Assembly (NCBI GenBank): GCA_023101885.1
Contig: JALPQD010000137.1
Coordinates: 806,001 to 870,000 of the forward strand
Length of the DNA: 64,000 nt
Direction of reading: 5' to 3'
DNA from: Typhlomys cinereus
Lineage: Eukaryota > Chordata > Mammalia > Rodentia > Platacanthomyidae
A program made the position numbers and the translations under genes. The notes below the pieces were generated by a model, which saw nothing but the letters and a program-made list of their open reading frames with translations, ran no database searches and was not told the origin of the DNA. Position 1 is the stretch's first letter. Every line of letters begins with the position of its first letter. Below are positions 58,270-64,000 of the stretch, piece by piece.

Positions 58270-59795
58270 TCATTATTTTAACTTTTAAAAGATGGATCTT
58301 AATCCTGCTGAGGGTACTATGCCCATAAGGCTCATCACAACCGTGTTTTAGCAAATATATATTCTTACATTCAGAGTTCTCTGTGGTCAATTAAACTACA
58401 TCCCATACACTGTTCCCTGAATCACAGAGGAAAGATACTTCCAAATATTTACCACTGAGGTAGCATTGAGTTTACTCATTCTGAAAGTCTATCTTAAAAT
58501 GGATGCTATGATATTTTTATTGTTTGCAGAGATTTTAGAGCTATAATTCTAGCCACTTTTTTAATTAAGTGAGGAAAAGAGCAGTATATTTTTCTCCCTG
58601 AAATTAAGAACAGTTTTCATCCATTCATCTTCTTTACAGAGAGACTGGGAAGACAGAACAGGAAATGTTTATCAAGCACTTCACAAAAATGAATTGCTCC
58701 TTAAATTATTAGTAATCACAGATGTCACAGTCATACATTATTCCTTCAGTTTGTCACTGGTTCACGCTTGAGAAAATACCCTTATGACCAGAGCTCAAGA
58801 CAGCTTCGTTGTTAAGGGTTTCTATCTGTCTCTCACTATAGGCGATTAAAGCAAATGTTTCCCCACGATTTGGTTAATTTATAGAAAATGGACTCAATTT
58901 CTCTTGTTTCATTGTGATTGAACACTTTCCTGAACTGCTGTAAATGAAAAGCAGATAAGCACTATTTATCAGATTGTTTTTGTAGAGCTTGTCGTTTTGA
59001 TTAGTCTATTTTCTTGTTGTTATTAATGAAATATATAATATGCCTCCAGAAAAAGAACAATTGCAGAGCTTGGCCTCGGATCACTCAAGAGCGAATGTTT
59101 GCTCTGAATGTAATGTTGCACTCTCTCCCTGAGAGCGGGCTGCAATGTTCTTGCGTGTTTTATATATCTCACAGCTCCATGTTCCAAGGCCTGATTTACT
59201 ACACCACCAGATTCAGGATCCTGGATCTTCCTTAGAAGCAAACAGTCACCCCAGAGTTCCTTACAGTGTTCAGAACCACCCCAAGGTACCTTGATACCCT
59301 CAATCTAGAAAGATGGAATGTTCTACTCTCCAGTGTCATAGGATTTGGGAATATGCACTCGAAGAAATGAATGTTCACCCATGAAAGAGAAGGAAGGGAT
59401 AGGAAGCGCCATCTCATCCACTGCCTCCCCAGGCCCTGAAACAGGTACGGCCACCAGGCGTGAGACGCACTCACAGCAACGTCATGCATAAAGGCAGGTG
59501 AGCTGAAGAGGCTCGCGGCAGTCAGAGCCTCTGGAGGGGACTTTAGTTTTCTGAACTATGAAGGGAGGGCACTGCACACCACTTCATAAAAGTAATTCAT
59601 CTCTCTGTCTTTCACAAAGGGGGTAACTGCATACAAATGTGTACGAGGAGGTTGGAAGACCAGGCAATCCAAGTCCCTTGCTGTGGATTCTGAGGCCCCT
59701 GCTCCCTGCAGCTTGAGTTGAAGAAACAATACCTGGACATGTGGGAAGATGGATGTGTGGAGGAGCTGACCCGGGTGTCACCCCTCCCTGCTTAC
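58270..59795. other. PARD3B: Intron adjacent to the 116-bp exon, repeat-poor
   Basis: No recognised transposon. The segment at 58740-59240 and the one around 59280-59560 look like single-copy DNA. CpG dinucleotides cluster modestly at 59440-59520. No extra exon was found. Confidence 0.4.
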
Positions 59796-59911
59796 CCAGG
59801 TCCATGCTCTTGGAGGCTTTCAGGTTAATTGATTCAGGCTGCCGGGCTGGTGCCACAGGTCTGAAATTGATGTTCTGATCTGGAAAATACACTGTCGAAT
59901 CCACTCCAGAG
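59796..59911 (-). CDS. PARD3B: Internal coding exon (116 bp) of a Par3-family polarity scaffold, best match PARD3B
   Basis: Seen: on the minus strand the exon is preceded by a pyrimidine-rich tract ending in CCACAG, with a CTAAT branch-like motif about 31 nt upstream, and is followed by the strong donor GTAAGC. It begins with the third base of a codon, encodes 38 full residues from SGVDSTVYFPDQNINF to PARQPESINLKASKSMDL, and ends with the first base (G) of the next codon. Known: Par3-family proteins are cytoplasmic, junction-associated scaffolds with an N-terminal oligomerisation domain and three PDZ domains. The motif K-S-M-D-L-V lies C-terminal to the PDZ domains, in a poorly structured region. 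Par3-like (PARD3B) is reported to differ from PARD3 here and not to bind atypical PKC. The sequence before SKSMDL does not fit the PARD3 version (DFVKTRKSKSMDL), so I prefer PARD3B. Inference: the first base joins an exon outside the window; the last base joins the exon at 28270-28314, giving V. Family assignment is firm; the paralog rests on memory. Confidence 0.85.
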
Positions 59912-59967
59912 CTGTGGAAAGAAGTCATATATTGTATATGATTAGACTTGGGATAAAATCAAAGGTG

Positions 59968-60075
59968 GGTGGGAGGGAGGGGGAGAGAGTCCAACAAATA
60001 TAGACAGAGACAGATAGAGAGGAGAAGAAGAGAGAGGGGGGAAGAAGGGAGAAGAGAGAGAGAGAGAGAGAATGC
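59968..60075. repeat. (GA)n-rich polypurine tract
   Basis: GGGAGGGAGG followed by interrupted GA repeats, upstream of the 116-bp exon on the minus strand. The Arg/Glu-rich plus-strand and Ser/Leu-rich minus-strand frames here come from this repeat. Confidence 0.85.
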
Positions 60076-60151
60076 TGAGTCCAGTTCCTCATCTCTGGGG
60101 TCTTCATCCATGCATTTTTTATATAATATATATATATGTGTATATATTATT

Positions 60152-60412
60152 TATTGTGGTGTGTGTCTGTGTGTATGTGTGCACACTGCATGTTCTTGTG
60201 GAGGACCAAAAGTGACTTTGGGAATCATCCTGGAATGCTTCTATCCCTTTCTTATTTCACTCTGGGATTTCCCAGGCTGTACCCATCAGGGCCGGAAGTG
60301 CAGGCTGCCGCCGTTTTCACCTGGCATTTTTATGTGGGATCTGTGATCTGAATTCAGGACTTTCTGCTTGGGAGACAGAATCTTAATCCCAGAGCCATCT
60401 CTCTAGCCCCAG
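60152..60412 (-). mobile_element. tRNA-headed B2-like SINE, antisense
   Basis: Read on the minus strand it starts GGGGCTAGAGAGATGGCTCT (A-box) and has GAATTCAGATCACAG in the B-box region, then the shared body with CCGGCCCTGATGGGTACAGC, and a TG/TA-rich tail. It is a near full-length copy of the family at 15501 and 42737. Confidence 0.8.
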
Positions 60413-61429
60413 CCATTCATTCTTAACCAATTCTTGAATCTGAAGTTTCTTCTACTGGTGGTGGCAGCTCTGTTTCCATGTATTTTATCCTGCAGTATAA
60501 TTTAAAAAAAATATGCTCTGACTAATGTCATGTTTTACCCTTCAGTGGTTTCTGCTAATTGGGATCCTGCTGTATCATATATAACTTTAAGTGGGTGAGG
60601 GGTGCATGGAAGGCCCTAGCACTACAAAGGATAGCACCAGATACCAGCATAGCCCAGAAGCGAGCAAGGACATTTCAATGGAATGAACATGTCCTTCTTT
60701 AAGGACACCTGAAAGGGGTGTTTCCTCAAAGAAAAGCATCCTGAAGGGCTGGTGGCTGCAGGAGACTGAGATTCACCCTATTTGGGTGGAAATTCTAAAA
60801 CTAGTGCTAATGTTGAGCTGCCAGTCCTCCCAGCAACAGCACTGAAAGGAAAACCACAGGAAAAGCAACCGACACTGGCACAGCAAATGCTCTTTGGACT
60901 TAAACGTATGTCTGACCAATCTAAAGACTAATCAATTTTGGTGGAGGCTAGAGAGGAACACATAAAGAAATTAAAGACCATGTAAGAAATTCTAGATGAT
61001 GTCACTTTGTCTAGAAATTTATATACTTCTCACAAATGTTGACTACTTTCTTCTTTGATACTCCAGTCTGCTAAGACTTTCGATGGCAGCTCATCTCAGC
61101 AAAATTTCTATCCTAAGTTCATGGCCAGTGGCATCTCAAATCTGTACCCTCGGGCCATCCTGAAGGACTGAGGTTATGCTTTTAATCAGTTTAGCATTTT
61201 CAATAATAAACAACATGTAACTGTCTTGATTAAGGAATTAAACACAGAGAAAGTTGCAACTTTTAAACTAAATATACTAGGACAGATTTTTTTCTTAAAA
61301 CTTATTGTTGTATTTAATATTGCCTGTCAGCAATGTTAGGATTAACATGTGGCAATTAAGGTACAGCTGAAATAATAAGTGGATCTCCATTTCTATCATA
61401 CAGTATATGGATTTAGAAAGCACAGTATG

Positions 61430-61630
61430 ATGTTCAAGAGTCAGGTGAGCAGGGTTAGCTTCTGGCTCTCCTATTTATTACCTGTGCCACCTGCCAGGAC
61501 TTGGGACCTATCTGTCTGTACTACATTGTTCAAATATGTAAAATGAGTATCACTGTATATTTGTACTTAGGCAGCTAAGAAGCCAGATTTAGTGAAATCA
61601 GTGTCTGGTACACAGTACATACTGCAGAAA
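61430..61630 (+). mobile_element. MIR SINE
   Basis: TTCTGGCTCTCCTATTTATT, ACCTGTGCCACCTGCCAGGA, TATGTAAAATGAGTATCACT and GTGTCTGGTACACAGTACAT follow the forward MIR order (CTGGCTCTGCCACTTACTAG..TGTAAAATGGGGATAA..GCCTGGCACATAGTA). Confidence 0.6.
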
Positions 61631-61649
61631 TGGTTAGAGTAGCAGTTAG

Positions 61650-61985
61650 TTTCAAATGTCAATTGGACAACCAAGAACTGAACCTTTAGGCACATCTATG
61701 AAGAATTATTTACTTAAGGCAATTATTTACTTAAGACAGCCAAGCAAGCTGCTGAGAGATTATCTAATTGATGTGACAAGATCCAGCACATAGCAAGAGG
61801 GGACATTCCCTGAAGAGGTAGATAAGATGGAGAGAGCTGATTGGCTTTAGCCCTTGCCCCTTTCTCCACACTCTCTGTGGATATGGTATGGTCAGTTACC
61901 TGGGCTCCTGAAGGTAACATTCCTGTAAATTGAAATAAATCCCTTATTCCCCAATACTGTTTAGGTTCTGTATTTATCATAGTAA
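61650..61985 (+). mobile_element. Interspersed repeat of the GTCAACTTGA-ended family
   Basis: It begins TTCAAATGTCAATTGGACAA and carries GAAGAATTATTTACTTAAGG, which is partly tandemly repeated, then GAGAGCTGATTGGCTTTAGC and AATTGAAATAAATCCCTTAT, ending GTATTTATCATAGTAATGGA. The order matches the family at 17660. Confidence 0.55.
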
Positions 61986-62496
61986 TGGAAAGCTGAAACT
62001 AAGCCAGTTAAATTAGCATGTGAAGAGAGAAATAAATGGATCTGCTTTTGCTTCCCAGATGCCTATACATTTTCAAGAGTCTCCAGTTACCTATGCTTTG
62101 AACAGTTTCATATTCACTTGTATTTTTGATAGGCTGTGACAGAGAACCTTTCTCCCTCCTATTCAGAAACACAAATGCAGTGGTAAGTTCAGAACCAAAG
62201 AGGCGTCAGTGTGTGTATCACCACCATCTTCATCTATGAGAAGCGCAGTAAGAGAATCACTCTGAGAAGTTACATTCAGGTCCATACAATACTGAGAACA
62301 CAGTAAGAACTTAATCAATGTTAGTAATCTCTTTATATTCATACATTACTGATAATCTTTCCTTTTCCTTTCTATGGGTCAGGATGGTCTTATCATGGGG
62401 GGCTTGAGACACTCTCCAATAAAAAGATTATACATGTTTTTATATTATTGAGAAAATTAAAATGCACTCTTAAGAGTTACAAGGCTTGTGGGGTTT

Positions 62497-62516
62497 CTTT
62501 TTTTTTTTTTTTTTGG
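62497..62516. repeat. Poly(T) tract
   Basis: About 20 T bases, perhaps a decayed retroposon tail on the minus strand. Confidence 0.75.
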
Positions 62517-62849
62517 TACAGAGTAACTGTTAACAGCTGAAGCCCCTGAGTCCTCACTAGATGTGGCGCACATAAAATCAACTGTGCAGGAGCCCTTGAT
62601 CCACAGCGCTGGTGCTGCTGCTACTGTGGTCTAATGGGAACACCCCAGCTTTTCCTACTCATTTTAAGGAAGAATTGAGAGATGCTGCTGAGATCAAGGG
62701 TCCCTCTCCCGACCCCAGCCTTGGTGTCCTGGAAGCACTTGTCTTTAAGTGGGCTACTCGACCTTTACTTGCACGCAGTGTTTCATCCTTTGATCTTTAG
62801 ACACAATGAGGCTTTAGTGTCAGAAAGACCCATAGCCTTCATAGAATCA

Positions 62850-63000
62850 AAGAGCTTAAGAAACAGAAAGGACTAAAGGTCACCTCAGCTTTTAGATACG
62901 AAGAGGAGGCCCAAAAGGGAGGACTGATGTTGCAAAGTCACACAGCTAGTCAAAGGCCAAGCCAGGACCACAGTTACCAGCCCAGTGACATCATGGCTAT
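62850..63000 (-). mobile_element. MIR SINE, antisense
   Basis: GATACGAAGAGGAGGCCCAA, AAGGGAGGACTGATGTTGCA and AAGTCACACAGCTAGTCAAA, then GGCCAAGCCAGGACCACAG, match the reversed MIR core (GATGAGGAAACTGAGGC..GGTCACACAGCTAGTAAGTGG). Confidence 0.75.
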
Positions 63001-63004
63001 TGGT

Positions 63005-63960
63005 GACACCTAAGTTTTTATCATCCTAAATTAAAAAAATCAAGCCTTTTCTTTCCAAAGTACAGATTTGCTCAGTCTCTCAGCAATTTGACATTTAGAT
63101 TAGCTTTTGTTCTAGCAGGGTGGTGCATATTGAGAAAGAAAAAGAAAACTCAGGAGTTCATCAAAGCAGATGCTGTACATTGCAATGAGTAGCTTCAAGG
63201 GAAGATGTTCAGGACCTACGTGAATATTCCTTTCTAAAATAAAGATCACACTGTATGTAAAGTGCTCTGCTCAGAGCAGGCAGGCTATTGGCATCGACCC
63301 AGCAGAGGAATGCATTGGATATGCCAACTCACCAGGCTCATAAACTTGGCATTAATGAACATCAAAGCTTAACTTCTCCAAATTTTGAGGAAAATAATAG
63401 TTTTATCTCCATTTTAAAAATAAGATGGTGCTTGAGTATCTGGTTAAGATCTGTTAAAACAGAGCAAATTTATTTTTAGGCAAATATTAGGATGTAATTA
63501 AGAGTAATTGGAGATACAAAAGCTGCACTGTACATATGAATTATGATAAATACATATATACACATATGTCTGATTATGTCCATTAACTTGATCATGTTAT
63601 ATACACCTGTTATCATTTTGATTTTGACCAAATGTATACTTCGAATACATTCAGTGGAAGGATCCCACTTGCAATAATACAAGCTGGAGATGCAAAATAA
63701 AGTTGATGTCAGATTAGCAAATATTTAGGGAGGGAAGGAAAGCCAACGTGAGCAGGTAGTGAGTGTGTTGAAATAATGAATGCAGAGCTGAATTTGTGAC
63801 TGTGAAAGTATTTCAGATGTGAGTTAGACTAGTAAAAATCATTTGTAATTTTATGCTACACATTGGATGTGTGCGGCGTGAGGGTGACACAGTGATTAAC
63901 TGTAAAATATGACATATTCTAATTTTGAAGGGAGCAAGCATGTGCTCGTGGCTGAGTGGG
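63005..63960. other. Intronic sequence with no recognised feature
   Basis: AT-rich DNA without named elements. A poly(G) run of about 11 bases lies at 63963-63974. Confidence 0.45.
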
Positions 63961-64000
63961 CTGCGGGGGGGGGGGCTGTGGGAAGCAGGAAGTTGACAGC

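Larger units (their letters stand above)
28315..59795 (-). other. PARD3B: PARD3B intron (about 31.5 kb) between the two exons
   Basis: This intron is bounded by GTAAGC on its 5' side (at 59795 on the minus strand) and TTAG on its 3' side (28315). It is filled with SINEs, LTR-type repeats, an antisense L1 relic, a large inverted repeat and microsatellites, with longer repeat-poor stretches at 31.9-33.5, 49-51.5 and 55.3-56.2 kb. No further exon with paired splice sites and family-like coding was recognised on the minus strand. Confidence 0.8.
59912..64000 (-). other. PARD3B: PARD3B intron upstream of the 116-bp exon (partial)
   Basis: This is intron sequence ending in the acceptor CCACAG at 59912. 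It contains a GA-rich tract, one tRNA-headed SINE, MIR relics and an LTR-like repeat. The preceding coding exon, which should end after two bases of a codon, was not found up to 64000. Confidence 0.65.

Noticed and set aside
59796..59911. Assignment of the exon to PARD3 rather than PARD3B
   Set aside because: The residues before SKSMDL (PARQPESINLKA) do not match the DFVKTRK text that I recall for PARD3, while the following exon's PDESQVH fits PARD3B better.
59584..59928. 114-residue continuous minus-strand frame taken as a gene
   Set aside because: Only the part between the AG acceptor and the GT donor is coding; the rest is read-through into intron.

Overview
The window is mammalian nuclear DNA, almost certainly from a rodent. 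It has no bacterial-style gene order. It carries many rodent-type SINEs (B1, B4, ID and a tRNA-headed B2-like family with a CA tail), L1 fragments with the rodent G-rich 3' end, LTR-type repeats, ancient MIR and L2 relics, and long microsatellites. The tRNA-headed SINE is not the standard mouse B2. It resembles what I would expect from a dipodoid (jerboa or jumping-mouse) lineage, but that placement is a guess.

Only one real gene is visible, on the minus strand. Two small exons at 59796-59911 and 28270-28314 have matching acceptors, donors and branch sites, and they join in phase. Together they read as one continuous stretch of the partitioning-defective-3 family, best matching PARD3B (Par3-like polarity scaffold): ...PARQPESINLKASKSMDL, then V (codon split across the intron), then PDESQVHVLAGRRS. 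The intron between them is about 31.5 kb. Everything else is intron: upstream intron 59912-64000, downstream intron 1-28269. The open reading frames elsewhere are short and are chance, simple-repeat or transposon translations.

Layout: 1-15 kb is intron with an L1 3' end, a MaLR-like LTR, an L2 relic and several B1/B4 SINEs. 15-28 kb holds a B2-like SINE, an ancient L1M-type relic, two repeats of a CAACTTGAC-ended family, a 1-kb L1 insertion with perfect 14-bp target-site duplications, two large GGAA arrays and the 45-bp exon. 28-35 kb has a perfect 72-bp tandem duplication and a repeat-poor AT-rich stretch that could be conserved regulatory DNA. 35.6-37.3 kb is an antisense L1 ORF2 relic. 41.5-43.5 kb is a large, very similar inverted repeat (arms about 0.7-0.8 kb, spacer 452 bp). 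It is the most unusual structure in the window, and each arm contains its own smaller inverted repeat. 45-54 kb has LTR-type insertions, one inside a MIR, and a decayed 5S rRNA pseudogene. 55-64 kb holds further simple repeats, B4/B1/ID SINEs and the 116-bp exon.

No promoter, functional tRNA or rRNA gene, CRISPR array or new protein system was found. The palindrome is the best candidate for something not previously described, either as a real rearrangement or as an assembly artefact to rule out.
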